The notes under the pieces are model-generated. The model saw nothing but the letters and a program-made list of their open reading frames with translations. It was not told where the DNA came from and ran no database searches. Position numbers and translations under genes: made by a program. From Aquila chrysaetos chrysaetos (lineage: Eukaryota; Chordata; Aves; Accipitriformes; Accipitridae), in NCBI RefSeq assembly GCF_900496995.4, contig NC_044008.1, positions 13,463,276 to 13,527,275 on the forward strand: 64,000 nucleotides of DNA, given 5' to 3'. Positions 48,730 to 61,149 of the stretch are shown piece after piece (position 1 is the first letter of the stretch; the number at the start of each line of letters is the position of its first letter).

Positions 48730-51011
48730 GTTCTGTTCCTGACTTTTCTGAAAGACACTAGTTATCCTACCTAACATTAGCATTCATGCTTATCAACTAC
48801 TGAATAAATCACACTTTAAAGTCTACAGCAACTTCTTGATAACAAAGCTTTTTTTGCACACCCAATTCATTTTTGTACTAACTAAACACAAACTAACAAC
48901 TCAGTTCAGCAAGTCTACAAATTGCTTTGTTTTCTCCTCACAGAACACATGAATTTTACATATGGTATATCATCATTAAAACATGTGCATTTTTACTGCC
49001 ATAGTGCCCTGATCACCCCTGGAATATGTCCAAGTTTCAGTGTTGTTCAACTACTCAAACAGACTTAAAAAAAACAACAAACAAAAACAAACAAACAAAA
49101 AACCCACCAGATTTTTCCAACTTCCATGCATGTTGTTTCCTTTAAAATAAATCTACCCTACCCACAGCTTACAAATTACAGTGAAGCTAGTATCTGAAAT
49201 TATTTTAATGTCTTACATTAATTAATGATGCGTCATTATCCTAAGCCCTGATTAGTTCTCTTCATGTAAGTACAGTGATGTGGCTTTTCAAAATTATGCA
49301 AAAAAGTGGAAAAGGAAAGGAGAAATTATCACTGACGTCAAATCAAGCTTGAAATACATAATTTTTATTGCGTTGATCGTGTTACATATTTTCCTCCTCT
49401 ACATATATCAGTCCCAAATTTTTTATTCTGCATTAAAAGATAAATTTTCAGTCCTTACACTGAAGTAAAGTGCTGATAGTTACTTCCCCCCCCAAAAAAC
49501 TTTCAAAAAGTACCTGAAGTACTTTCAAGTTTGTTGGACAGTTCTGCTTAGTTTTGCCTATTTTCAGATCACTTTTTATTCTACACAATTTTTATTTTTA
49601 CTGATTCCATTCATTTTTTCAAGTTTAAAAGGAGTTTTAATGGAAGTTGCATAGACACCCTTTTCCATAAGTTCCAACGTATCAGAGAAGATAATGGTTT
49701 AGATCTAAAAAGCCAGAAAATTTGTTTTTAGAATGTAAATGAACATGTAATGATTTCCAAGGGAAGAGGATCTTGTTATGAAGGTATAGGATGAGAATGG
49801 GAAGTTCCCACAGACACTTAAATTAGTATCAATTTAAATTTTTATTAATTTCCACAGGCACAGAAGTTTGGGGAGTGGGGTTTTCTTTGGTTTGTTTGGG
49901 TGGGTTTTTTTTTCCTTTCTTTGATAAAGCTTTGAGTCTCTCTCTCACTCATATATGTGCAAAGTGTAATTTAAGATAATCAGATCTACACAGTATCTCA
50001 GCTCTTGCCCTGCTACCACTGTTCAGTCTTAATTCACTCCAGCTTCTCACAATCAGAGCAAGCAGGAAGTTTAAGGCTTCAGCTATCATCAACCTGCAGA
50101 GGAACTGAACTGCAAAACCTCAGAGCCCATAATACAAACACATTAACATCTGAACAATCCAGTTCTTCCCCAACAGCAAGTATTCAATTTTCTATCTCAA
50201 TGAACTCATGCACTCTAACACAAATTTGCATCATTTCATCCAAAGGGATTTCACTCTTCTAATTTCTAGACAGATACAAAGAGGAAAAGGTGGTTTTAGT
50301 GTTTATGTATTCAAAGGTAACCTCCAAAACTAAGGTCATTCTCTCAAACCAGGATCAGAAGATCCTAAAACATGCTTCTTAGATCTGGGCCAGGAAGCCA
50401 ATGATTACAGGCTTTTTATTTGGCTAAAATATAAACAGCTGTAAGTGAGATACATTCATTTCCTGAATCTCATATGGGAATTCCAGAGACAGACACCAAA
50501 GAATATCACACAACCTCTGACAGGGATCTTTCTAGGTAATCTACCATAAATAAATCAGGTTTATAACAGCCATGACTTTGAAGCGGAAGCATTAAAATTC
50601 TGCTCATCTCCAGACAACACAAAGAATTGCCAGGAAGTCTTGACGTGCACCCCTGAGGCAGAAACTCACGTCAGTCCATACGCACTATTTAAAGCAAAAC
50701 AAAGTGCAAGGTGTTTTTACATCTAACGTTAACTCAGTTACAGCAACTCAATTATAGATTAAAGTGTCATTGCAAGGCACCTTTCTCATTTCAACCACAC
50801 GGCAAAACTGTATGCAATGTAGCAGAGGGCAGACAAACACATCTAGTGCACAGAGATGGGGGTGGGTGGGGGGAAGGCCAGTATCTACTAAGTCTTCATT
50901 AAATCTCTAATACTAGATTAACCTATTCTGTGTTCCTTCTACCAATTATAAATGGAAATTCAGGCAAATATTTTTTCAAACAGCTAGGTGAGTAAGGCAG
51001 TTGACACATAC

Positions 51012-51179
51012 CACTCTCCACAGTGCACAGCCTTCAATACTCCCACAGCAGCTGTAGTCTGTCGTTCAAAACCTTGTCCTATGTGATCTGCATGGGCTCG
51101 TGTTCGGTCTTCAAATAGCATTTCACGGGGTTCACTGGTTCGAGGTAGGTACTGCAAGTTTTTTATTTCATTGGTAGTT
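51012..51179 (-). CDS. RSBN1L: RSBN1L coding exon with HxD motif
   Basis: A 168-nt exon. It completes the Arg codon (AG|A), then reads TTNEIKNLQYLPRTSEPRE, MLFEDRTRAHADHIG, QGFERQTTAAVGVLKA and VHCGE, ending with TG of a split Trp codon. The acceptor is cttatacag (AG at 51,181-51,180) and the donor is GTG|gtatgt (GT at 51,011-51,010). The His-Ala-Asp in RTRAHADH is the candidate HxD pair of a JmjC Fe(II) site, which pairs with the His in the terminal exon. All three candidate ligands are intact, so catalytic ability appears kept. That inference rests on family analogy, not on a structure. Confidence 0.96.
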
Positions 51180-51394
51180 CTGTATAAGAAAAACAGTATT
51201 AGTGATACAGAAGTTTCTCTTAATTACCCAACTTCTACCATAGCCAATAGGATTGTTTTTCTCCTTTCAGTAAGACCATGTAGTCAAATGAGAAAAAACA
51301 GTAACATTTAGGGCAAATTAAAAGTGTAATGAGCTATGCAAAAAATCAGAACACCTATGCAATAAAAAAAACTTTAAAAAAAACCCAAAACACA

Positions 51395-51860
51395 ACAGCA
51401 CAGCGTCAGGGCCCTGAGTGCACTAAAAGGCCCTAATGAGTGAGCAGCCTAACCTGCAGTCTCCACCCACAAACCCAGACAAAGAGCCCAGGAGCTGTAT
51501 TTAAGCTCAGGCCTGGGCCTTCAGTCCTGGCCTGAGCCATGCTGCAGGAGCACTGGTCTTCACCTCAGCCAGAGGTGTGCTGGGTCACAGACCTGCTTCC
51601 CAGCTTGGCCTCAGGAGGGCTTTGTCATGATGGACCTGCCTGGCAAGCCACTGGACCTGATCCTCACTGGCAGACTGACTTGCTGGCTTGACCTGAGACC
51701 TGCTCCATCACCACACACTTCCCTGACACACTGGAGTCTGGGCTGAATCCAGTCCCCAAACGCCAGGTCTGCCCTACCTACCTTCCTCAGGCACTGTGAG
51801 ACTGGGCCCCACCATGGTCAGCCCCTGACAGGGAATTGCTGGCCTTTGCTGCTTCCTGAC
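51395..51860. repeat. Unclassified GC-rich block (possible solo LTR or other repeat)
   Basis: About 460 bp of GC-rich, CCTG/CTGG-rich sequence with sharp borders inside AT-rich intron. It includes gagctgtatttaagctcagg (a TATA-like TATTTAAG) near 51,490-51,510. It has no coding frame and does not resemble the CR1 or LTR families elsewhere in the window. The base composition and borders suggest an inserted repeat; the family is unknown to me. Confidence 0.45.
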
Positions 51861-52110
51861 TATTAGCTATACATTTCAATTGTCCCTGAAGTCATTCTTC
51901 ATCATTCATGTTTCTACCAAACCGCTGGGAAATGTGCATGTGTATTTAGTTCCACGTTGTAGAACTGGGAATGAGAAGCAACAAAAGATTATTTCTTCAG
52001 GGTTTAATGAAAGTGAAGGGAACACTGCAGAGCAGGAACAGAGCCACAAGACCATTTTCTTGGCCACCTGGAGCCAACATCATGTGTTACATTTTTCCAA
52101 GAGCTCTTCA

Positions 52111-53985
52111 TAATCATAACATACCCAAGGTTGGAAGGGACATCTGGAGACTGTGTAGTCCAGCTTCCCTCACTCAACTACAGCAGGTTGCTCAGAACCA
52201 TGTCCAGTTAAGTTTTGAGCAACTCCAAAGATGGAGACTCCAAAAGCTCGCTGGGCAACCTGTCCTAGTGTTCAACCATCTGTACAGTGATTATTTTTTT
52301 TCTCCTTGTTTTAAAAGGAAATTACTGTAATTCAGTTTGTGCCCATTACCTCTGGTCATGTCACTGAGCACTGCTGAAGAAAGTCCTTCTCACAACCTCC
52401 CATCAGATGCTTAAACACATTGGTACAATCCCACTGAGCCTTCTTTTATCAAGTGTAAATCCCAGTTCTCCCATGCCTGCCTTTTATGTCACCAGATCTG
52501 CTCCAGTATGCCCAGGTCTGTCTTGGACTGCCAAGCCCAGAACTGGACACAATACTCCAGATGCGTCTCACCAGTGGTGAGCAGAAGGGAAGAATCACTC
52601 CCCTCAACCTCCTGGCAGTGCTCTTCCTAACCCTGTCCAGGGGGCTGCTGGCCTGCTTTGCCACAAAAGCACGCTGATGGCTTATGGGCAACCTGTCATC
52701 CACTGGGACCCTCAAGTCCTTCTCTGTTGGGCTGCTGTCCAGCCAGTTGGTCCTCAGCCTGTGCTGGTGCAGGGGGTTATTCCTCCCAGGTTGTGGGGCT
52801 TTGCACATCCCTGTGTTAACTTTGTGAGTCCACCGAGTCGACCCGTTTCTACAGCCTCTCAAGGTCCCTCTCACTGGCAGTGCAACCCTGTGGTGCATCA
52901 ACCACTCCTTCCGGTTTTCTATCGCTTGCAAACTTGCTGAGGGCGTGCTCTGTCCCATGATGCTGGCCATTAATGAAGATGTTGAACAGTATTGGCGCAA
53001 GGTATCAATGTCCGGGTTACTCCAGTAGCCACTGTTTTCCAGCTGGACTTTGTGCTGCTGATCACAATCCTTTAAGCATGGCAGTTAAGCCAGTTCTTGA
53101 TCCACCATGCTATCCATCAGTCTAGTTTGTCCTTCGTTAATTTGTCTATTAGGATGTTATGGCAGACAAGTGTCCAGAGTGGGAAGCCTTGCTAAATTCA
53201 AGATAAACCCCACCCCTGGCACTCCTCTCATCCTGTGAGCTAGTCATTTTGTTGTAGAATGCTATCAGGTAGATAAGGCATGATTTCCGCTTTATAAATC
53301 AATACTAGCTACTCCCAATGACCATCTTGTCCCTCGTGTTTGAAATGGTGTCCTTCCCAGGATGAAGGTGAGGCTGACCAGCCTGCAGTTCCCCAGGTCC
53401 TGCTTCTTACCCTTCTAAAGGATTGGAGTGACATTTGCATTCCTCCAGTCCTCAGGAACCTTTGCCAATTGCCATGACTTTTCAAAGACAATCAAGAGTG
53501 GCCTTGCAATGATACTGGCCAGCTCCCACAGCACTTGTGAGTACAACCCATCAGGTCCCATGGGCTTGCGTCTGTCTAATCTCTGTCTAATACGTTCCTT
53601 AACCTGATTCTCTTCCACTAAAGGAAAGTAGTCCTTGCTCCAAACATTCCTACTGTCTCTGGGACCCAGCATTCCTGAAGGTAAATCTCACCAGTAAAGA
53701 CAAGGGCAAAGAAAGCATTGAATATCGTGGCCCCTTCTGTGTCCTTTGCCTCCAGGCCCTTTGCTCCATTCAGTAGACACCTTACATTTTCCCTAGTCTT
53801 TCTTTTGCTGTCCACATGCCTGTGGAAGTCCTTGCTGCCCTTCACATCCCTTGCCAAATTCAACTCCATATGGTCTTTGGCTTTAACTGCGTCCCCTTTA
53901 TGGTTGGACAGTGTCTCTATACTCCTTCTGAGACACCTGACTCTGCTTCCACCTCTTGTGTGCTCTCTTTTTATGTTTGAATTTT
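52111..53985 (-). mobile_element. CR1 LINE, about 1.9 kb, decayed pol region and 3' end
   Basis: In minus-strand order, this copy has a pre-RT linker (near 53,618-53,860) and an RT start with MGPDGLYSQVLWELA and VPEDWRNANVTPI (53,460-53,570). Next come a KSCL...VYLEFSKA core (near 53,160-53,260, the LDFSKAF equivalent, mutated), the C-terminal 'GRNNPLHQHRL' and 'GVILPF' region (52,560-52,790), and the 3' end at 52,111. Frameshifts, stops and deletions make it non-functional. It sits sense-oriented in the RSBN1L intron and is the longest element in the window. Confidence 0.93.
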
Positions 53986-54503
53986 AAACAAGAGAACCCC
54001 AAAGACATAATTTCTCAAGGCAAACAATATTCAAGTTCTGCAGAGGACATCCTTACTCTTAAGCTGGTACTTATACTCAGTACCACAGCAAAACTTAAAG
54101 ACATCATTTAATGTTGGAGATGTTACCTTTCAGACACAAGAGAAGCCCTTATCCCTGAGGTCTTTAAACATCCACTCACATTTAAGAAAAGGGGTATTAA
54201 TTCCAGTCTCATGGCATACCTCAGTATTTATATGCCTATTCACATTTCCCTGCAGTTTTCACCTTAAATTCCTACTGAAGCTCCAAAAAGGACCAGCACC
54301 TTACTTGGCAAGAGAGTAAACAATTAAAAAAAAAAAAATCCACATCCTTACAAAAGAAAGCAACTTAAAAGTATATTTTGAGATAAAGATTTACAGAAAT
54401 TTATATAAGATACAGTATCAACTAGTAAAAGGTTTCAGATAAAATTAATTTGTAGAGAAAGAATACTAACCAGACATTTATCAAGCAAAATAATTCAACA
54501 TAC

Positions 54504-54646
54504 CTCTTCCTTTTGAAAGGTGACTTTGGCATGTCAGCCACAGGGATCATCTGTTCTCCTGGACGTACCCACATAATGGGACCATCATCACTGTCTTTAC
54601 GACTCTCTAATTTTAAACTAGAAAGTGTTCCCCATGGCAGTGTACA
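54504..54646 (-). CDS. RSBN1L: RSBN1L coding exon
   Basis: A 143-nt exon of 47 codons plus two bases of a split Arg codon. It begins CTLPWGTLSSLKLESRKD, continues DDGPIMWVRPGEQMIPVAD and ends MPKSPFKRK. The acceptor is ttcccattag (AG at 54,648-54,647) and the donor is AG|gtatgt (GT at 54,503-54,502). The TLPWGTLS and MWVRPGEQ blocks are hallmarks of the RSBN1/RSBN1L family. The lysine/arginine-rich KSPFKRKR at the junction with the next exon could serve as a nuclear localisation signal. Confidence 0.96.
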
Positions 54647-54843
54647 CTAATGGGAAATACAAGCCACAATTTTGAAGTGAGTTACTTGAAAAACTTTTTT
54701 AAAGCAGCCTTTATCTGTCACAATGAAAACATTTATTAGACCACTCAATTATCTAAGCAAGTATCACATACTCTCACTTTATTATAACAGTACTAGACAG
54801 TATATTTTCCCCCTTGTCCCAACCCACTCCCTTCTGTCCTTAC
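54647..54843 (-). other. RSBN1L: RSBN1L short intron (197 nt)
   Basis: Bounded by AAA|gtaagg and ttag. Nothing else is visible in it. Confidence 0.9.
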
Positions 54844-54981
54844 TTTTAAGAAGGGTGATTCTTCCAACATATCAAGGAATTCAGGGAAGTAATCCCCCAC
54901 TTCCTCATCAACTGCTCCAACCAGGCTGATCTGTCTCATTGGGCCAGCTCTATACGTACCATGAGAGTATGTTCTTTTTAC
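54844..54981 (-). CDS. RSBN1L: RSBN1L coding exon
   Basis: A 138-nt exon of exactly 46 codons, phase 0 at both ends. It reads VKRTYSHGTYRAGPMRQ, ISLVGAVDEEVGDYFPEF and LDMLEESPFLK. The acceptor is acttgtag (AG at 54,983-54,982) and the donor is AAA|gtaagg (GT at 54,843-54,842). The GPMRQISLVGAVDEEVGDYFP block is strongly conserved in the family. This is the most upstream RSBN1L exon I can identify; earlier exons, including the long basic N-terminus, must lie beyond 64,000. Confidence 0.96.
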
Positions 54982-56181
54982 CTACAAGTAGAATATGACA
55001 GCAAAAGTTATACCGAGTCCACTACTGCTCAAAGTCTACATTCAATAAACACCTTTAATCTCTATGCTTGTGTTTTCTGATTGATATTAGTCCTACAGTC
55101 TTCAGTATACTTAAGATTATTATGAAGTCAATTACTATAAACTCATCACCGAAAGACAGAAGTTCTTATTAAAGATACATGACAACTTGTATTTTATTTA
55201 TTTTAAAGTCTGAAGGTAAGATTGAGTAACTATTTATTGCCTTTCAAGAAAATAACATTCCGAAGTAGTAATTGTGAAAAGCTATTAATGTATGTTCTGC
55301 TCAATAACTAGTAAATAAGGATTCTTACCCAGACTACTCCAGTCTAGCTGAATTTTTACCTTTTTCCTGTAACAGTTAGGCAGAACCCTGACTTGCAACT
55401 AGTTTAACTCAAACATTTCCTCTGCTGATCATCCTCTCCAGTATGGCCTCTGTGTGAGTACATTAACTGGAGCTAATTATCACAGGGAAGACAAGGCTTA
55501 TAAAGAGTACAGGAAGAGAGAGGATGACAGTTACTCCTTCATTTTTGCTGTGCTGTGCTAACACATCTTGTGCTCCCTTAAAACTTTAAGGGCTGTAACA
55601 TTCACCTCATGAAAAATCTTTTATTTTGAAATTTAACAGAAACACATATTGTTATAAGGGTTTTTTTTTCAATAATCTGATGTCATGTTACATCAACAAA
55701 ATACTTAGGCATGAGATTGATGAGGATCACTTCCCCCTTAAGCTTCCAATCTCCTATTTAACAAGCTGAAAGACACAGTAGTATTACTAGATGAAATATG
55801 ACCAGATTAGAACAGATGGAAGAGCAGATGGATTACTGCACAAACCAAGTAAGGCTCTTGCACTGCATCTCTAGACATTCTGCATCCAAAGCAAGAAAAG
55901 AAAAAAGGTGCAAGGAAAACAGTTAATGAAGTACTGCTTAACTATGGTCCTCACCCAAACAGACCATTAAAATTCCTAGCAATTATGGCAGTGCAGAGGA
56001 GAATTAGCAGTTGCTCCTGAAAACAGGACTAAATCATACAACATGGAAAAATACTGTGCCCTTCTGAGAAGCCAGACTGATGTAACCAGACGCATTTCAG
56101 AAATGCAGAACCAAATACTCTTCTTAAGATCATCTCAGTCATCATACACACCCAGGACATGGAAGACTGACTAGAAGTAGG

Positions 56182-56186
<5 letters not shown>

Positions 56187-56213
<27 letters not shown>
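56187..56213. repeat. Poly-A tract (27 A)
   Basis: An uninterrupted A-run. No retroposon body was recognised upstream. Confidence 0.95.
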
Positions 56214-56749
56214 TGTCTGAGCTAATGTAATGGGAAGCCATCACAGCCATACTGAAAAGAGCAGTACTGCTAGACCATAGTATTCTCCTATTCCCCAAAT
56301 CCTCAGTCATACATTCCTGTAGCTTTTTTTGTACCAACAGCTGGTGATTTTGTGATAAAACATCAGAAAACATGCATTTCTGCTGAATCAGCATCAGCTC
56401 AGTCCTCAACTTTACCTGCACTGGCACAAAGCACCAGGAGCTCACACAACTAAAGCATTGGGACAAGGAAGGGAGACTCATAATTATCGGCTTACTGGAT
56501 AGACCAATTCCAAAGTACCCTAAAAACAGTTTCTGAAGCTACAGTTAGTCGTAAATCTGTTATTCACATTGTTCATTGATAAACCTAACATGCAAAAGGA
56601 CATTTCTTCCACTGGCATGAGGCTTAATACACCACCATTCCAGGCCAGGATATTAAGCTGCTGTTTTAATCTACACCTCTGATTAAAGTGAATAATTTTT
56701 TGCCTTTTTCCTTGCTTCCTTCTGCTATCACTACCATTCTCCCAAGTAA

Positions 56750-57016
56750 CAAGTGATAGGACAAGAGGAAGTGGCCTCAAGTTGTGCCAGGAGAGGTTTA
56801 GATTGGATATTAGGAAAAATTTCTTCACCAGAAGGGTTGTCAAGCACTGGAACAGGCTGTTCAGGGAAGTGGTTGAGTCACCATTCCTGGAGGTATTTAA
56901 AGACATGCAGACATGGTGCTTAGGGACATGGTTTAGTGGTGGACTTGGCAGTGCTAGGTTAATGGTTGGAATCGATGATCTTAAAGGTCTTTTCCAACCT
57001 AAATGATTCTATGATT
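56750..57016 (+). mobile_element. CR1 LINE 3' fragment
   Basis: On the plus strand it encodes a late part of ORF2 ([17 protein letters not shown], then [14 protein letters not shown]), then the 3'UTR with 'ttggaatcgatgatcttaaagg' and the end 'ccaacctaaatgattctatgattc'. It is about 267 bp, 5'-truncated and antisense to RSBN1L. Confidence 0.94.
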
Positions 57017-57541
57017 CACATAGTCTATGATAAACTAGTTGTGGAACTACTCCAACTGAAAACTCTACAACTGCCCCAAAAACTACTAACTGAAGTGAAG
57101 TTAGGAGAGGCTGTGAAGCTTTCAGATGATAAATTCACCTGTCTGGCTTTGGTACCACTAGGTGTTGGCAGTGAAGCATAACATAAGCAAAGTGTTTAAG
57201 TGCAACATAATCCTTGCTTAAAATAGATCAATTAAGAAATTTCTTATATATTCCCCAAAAGACCATATCACTGAATGTTAAAACTGAAAGATCAGCTCAA
57301 CTTTTTTAAGCATTATTTGTCCATCCCAATTCACTCCTAGCTCTCCTGATCAATTATGTTCCCCTCATTCACCAGGTAGAACAGATTCCTTTTCAAGATC
57401 CAGCTCAGGAGAGGTGAAATACCAAAAATAATGCTAAGATAATGTCAAAGTCACAAATGATGAGCGGTTTCTTCTGGGACCATATTGAGAGACGTATTGT
57501 TGCAAATACAGAATGAAATGTTTGAACATTTAAGAACTCCA

Positions 57542-58115
57542 TGGTGGGTTAACCCCAGGCAGCAGCTAAGTACCTTACAGCCCCTTGCTCACTCATATCA
57601 CCACCACCCCTGCAACAGCGAGAGACATGGGAGAGCACAGGAAAAGCAAGGAAATGCATGTGTCCAGATAAAGACAGTTTAGTAAGTGAAAAGAGGAAAG
57701 TGAAAAAAAGAGGAAAAACACCGAGTGGTGTTTTACCACCACTCACTACCTCCCACAAGCAGACTGATGACCAGCCAGTCTCCAAGCAATAGCTACCTTC
57801 CAGACCAACGCTCACTCCTGGCCCTCTCAGTTTTTTATTGCTGAGCATGATGTTATATGGCATGGAACATCCCTGCAGTCAATTTGCATCAGCTGTCCCA
57901 GCCATGTCCCCTCCCAACTTCTTGCCCACCCCAGCCTACTCACCAGGGGTTCCAGAATGGAACAGGAAAAAAAAAAAAAAAAGCTGTGACACTACACAAG
58001 TGCTGCTCAGCAATAGCCAAAACACCACTGTGTTATCAACAGCTCTAGTCACAAATCCAAAACACAGCCCCATAATAGGCTGCTATGAAGAAAATTAACT
58101 CTGACCCATCCAGAC
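57542..58115 (-). mobile_element. Diverged LTR related to the 14.6-kb LTR, reverse orientation
   Basis: Read on the minus strand it follows the same order as the LTR at 14,646-15,226. The shared landmarks are gttaattttcttc near 58,092, ttgataacac near 58,035, ggcaagaagttgggaggg near 57,920, gatgttccatgccatat near 57,860, and a ggttaaccc-type 3' end at 57,542. It has more differences, an inserted A17 run at 57,965-57,981 and an eroded 5' edge, and I see no clear target duplication. It is an older copy from the same or a sister family. Confidence 0.75.
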
Positions 58116-60279
58116 TCAGTATAAACAGAAAATAAATTCATGCTGGTGATAAAAAGGGAAGATCTGCTCTTTTTCCCTTCTTTCCTGCTAGCATTAGGTC
58201 TTCCAAAGGCAGACAGGGAGCCAGCTTAGGGAACTGATCTGATTTTAATACACAAGTTACCTGAAGAATGAATTTATTTATTTATTTTAGGAAATTATAT
58301 AAATAAGAATTAAATAAAGACATAGGCCATAAAGACTAATGCCTGGCCAGAAAGAACAAGAGGGAATCTGGAAAAGCAGGCAGCTGTGGACAGTGAAAAA
58401 AGTGACTCCTATTTCATCTCTTTCATGGGCTGGGTTAAAGCACCCTGAACTCTAGTCTCAGGTCAGGTGTTGCTATTTAAATGGCACTATCTCAGATTAG
58501 GCTAAAGAATTAGAAAAACATATATAAAAAGGTGAGGTCATTCTTAGAGGGAGGAACAAGCCAGCAAACAAAATTAATTTTCACTCACTCCAAAATTAGA
58601 CTGGTACTAAATAATAGTGAGAAAACACCGAAAACCTTCCACTGATGTTTGACCAATCACAAAAGTAAAAATTAATCCTCTTAAAGACAACAACAAAAGA
58701 AATATAATCTATGGCATTTTAGATAGCAGCGACACTTTCCTTTTACTGTCAGTATCCTTTGGCTGGTTTGTTCATAGGAAGAGAAAAAGATTTCTCTATA
58801 TATTTCTAAACTCACAAAAACAATGCTGATGTACTAAATCCAGTACTACTTCATCAAACTCTCTATATTAAATTATGCACTGACCAGAAATCAAATATTA
58901 TACACCTTTTATAAGGTAATATTCCTGAATGTAGTTTTACAGGTTACAGTGTGACTATGTTTTTAGAATGTTACAAATTTGCTCAAATAAATAGCTGGAA
59001 CAATCTAAATCCAAAATAAAAGAAGAAATCAGTGACATGCACTTTTTCTAGCAGGTGGTCAACATGATTAGAATTGATATGCGTACACAAAATATCACCA
59101 ATGAAATACAGTATAATACAGTAGACAGGTAAAATAGAGACATATAGCTGAATAAATACGACATAGCCTAACTTCCTCCTTCTTCTGTAGCTTAAATTTG
59201 AAGTATGTCACCTAAAAACACAAAAGGAGACTGTGTCATTCTCTTGCATCAGGTTAATGGAAAATTATGACAGTAAAACCAACTGAATTCAGAATTAGTA
59301 AAATTTGAGAATTATCTGCTTCTGTGACTAGTATGGCATCAACTGTCTTAGTGTAACTCGACTCGCCCAGTTTTAAGTAAGGAGTTCTAGAAAGCAAATA
59401 TTTTGGCATAAACACCTTGGTGTCTAAAAGAATCTGAAGACTAAATCTGAATATATATATATAAAATACTGACAACAACATATTTGAGCATTGTCATCAC
59501 ACAAATAGGAAACATTTTAGACACTATATGTTATACATGTGTCTTTTTCAAACAGAAAATGGAAACAAACTGGAAGGAACAGTCCAGAGAAATCAAGCAT
59601 TTCAAGAGATTAATTTAAAAAGTGTAAACTGGGGCAAGTCACAACTGAATTCCTATTTTTAATATAGTAAGGGGGTTTTTTCAGTTGAAGTTCTAACATT
59701 TTCCTGCAATAATTTTAAAGGTTTAAATTTCTTTCAGCTTTTCAGCTTTAAAACCAGGAAGTCTGGAAAAGCAGTCCTCATAGAACAACAAAAAAATCCA
59801 AACCCGCTGAACCCAAAATAATTTCAAGAAACCCACAAAGAAAGCCCCACCAAAGACCAACAAAAACATTAAATCACCATAAAAATATGCTGGGAGATCA
59901 GAGGGACTACTGGGTTTCCATTTCACTACATAAGTGCACAAGCAATGCACTTACACATTTTTATCTTAGAACTGAAAACATCCAGCTTCACATTCACTGT
60001 ATTCCTCTAAATCTGTTATCTCAAATGCTATAGTCATGAAGGGGCAATGTATCATTCTTTCTTATTTGGTACATTTTGAAAAAGTGCAGAAAAGGTTTTC
60101 TGTTCCTTGCCAACTCTTTTCAAATCCTTCAGTGCTTACATATATTTTCAGTTCCAAATGGGAACCAATACTGAGGCATCAAAATTTCAATGAACAAATA
60201 TTCATCAAAATTGCTCTGAGTTTAAAAATACTTGCAAATCTACTTGGCTACTCTTCACTTTTAAACCACATGTAGTACC

Positions 60280-60300
60280 TTTTTTTTTTTTTTTTTTTTT
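60280..60300. repeat. Poly-T tract (21 T)
   Basis: An uninterrupted T-run on the plus strand, so poly-A in the RSBN1L sense. Confidence 0.95.
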
Positions 60301-61137
60301 ATGTCAGGATTCTGGTATCAGACTAAGATAGTTCTAGTTGACAGTTCTAGCATTACTCAAATGTGATCCATTATCATTAAAGCTTTAATTTCAACAAATA
60401 TACCATTTCCCAGTTGGAAGTTTCTGGAAATGCAATCCCAAGATTTCTACTGCAGTATAGTTCCTCCACTGTCCTTTTACCACTGTAGTTTATCACTTCA
60501 CACATTTCACCTTGCAGCTGAAATCCTGAAATAATACGATGGATGGACGGACATTTTTAAAAGCAAAATGACCTATTATTGTGAATTCCAGCGACACTAA
60601 AACAGTGAAGCAATCAAAAAAGAATTAAAAAAACATCATTTAAGAATAGCATCAATTAGATACCTTCATGGAAAATGATCTTGTGAAAGCAAAGTAGCTA
60701 TTACACTCTTGTAACTCAGGAAGATCTATGACAAGGTTCAGCCTCCGATCCTGTCCAAGCTGCCAGTTCAAACCTCCAGGGTTTTGTTTAGGTTTGGTTT
60801 TTGTTAATATAGATTATGTGACCAACAAGAGCAGCACACAACTGTCATTTCATATTTATTGGCTGAAACTGTCAAGAAGCAATCTGGAAAGGCAACTGTT
60901 TTCTAAGTGGAAAGCAAATGAGCATGTGTTGCAGATTTCTAATGTCATTCCACATGAACTGATTCTTTGTTCGGTGGTATTCAGTAAGTGAAGACTTCTT
61001 TGCTTGGAAGACAATAGGCTACCATCATCCATCAAAAAAGTCTCTTACACAAGTTTTATGGATTATTAGATAAAAAAGGAACAAGGCAATATATATGCTT
61101 TAACAGAGCTAAAATTCAAATTTTCATCATCCAGAAA

Positions 61138-61149
61138 GGGGGGGGGGGG
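61138..61149. repeat. Poly-G tract (12 G)
   Basis: A G-run on the plus strand within the RSBN1L intron. Confidence 0.9.

Larger units (their letters stand above)
45816..51011 (-). other. RSBN1L: RSBN1L intron with GC-rich patch
   Basis: A 5.2-kb intron. It includes a GC-rich patch (46,745-47,005), a G-rich tract (47,297-47,326), an (AT)n run (47,143-47,162), a (TC)n run near 47,073-47,085 and a pair of near-identical 48-bp segments (47,095 and 48,681). No LINE or LTR was recognised. The open frames of up to 144 codons at 46.6-47.2 kb fall in the GC-rich patch and have no support. Confidence 0.65.
51180..54503 (-). other. RSBN1L: RSBN1L intron with GC-rich block and long CR1
   Basis: A 3.3-kb intron, more than half of it repeat. 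It holds an unclassified GC-rich block (51,395-51,860) and a 1.9-kb CR1 (52,111-53,985). The flanks are plain AT-rich intron. Confidence 0.75.

Noticed and set aside
52449..53000. 183-codon minus-strand open frame and neighbouring frames up to 53,987
   Set aside because: These are parts of a decayed CR1 pol region broken by frameshifts and stops, not a host gene.
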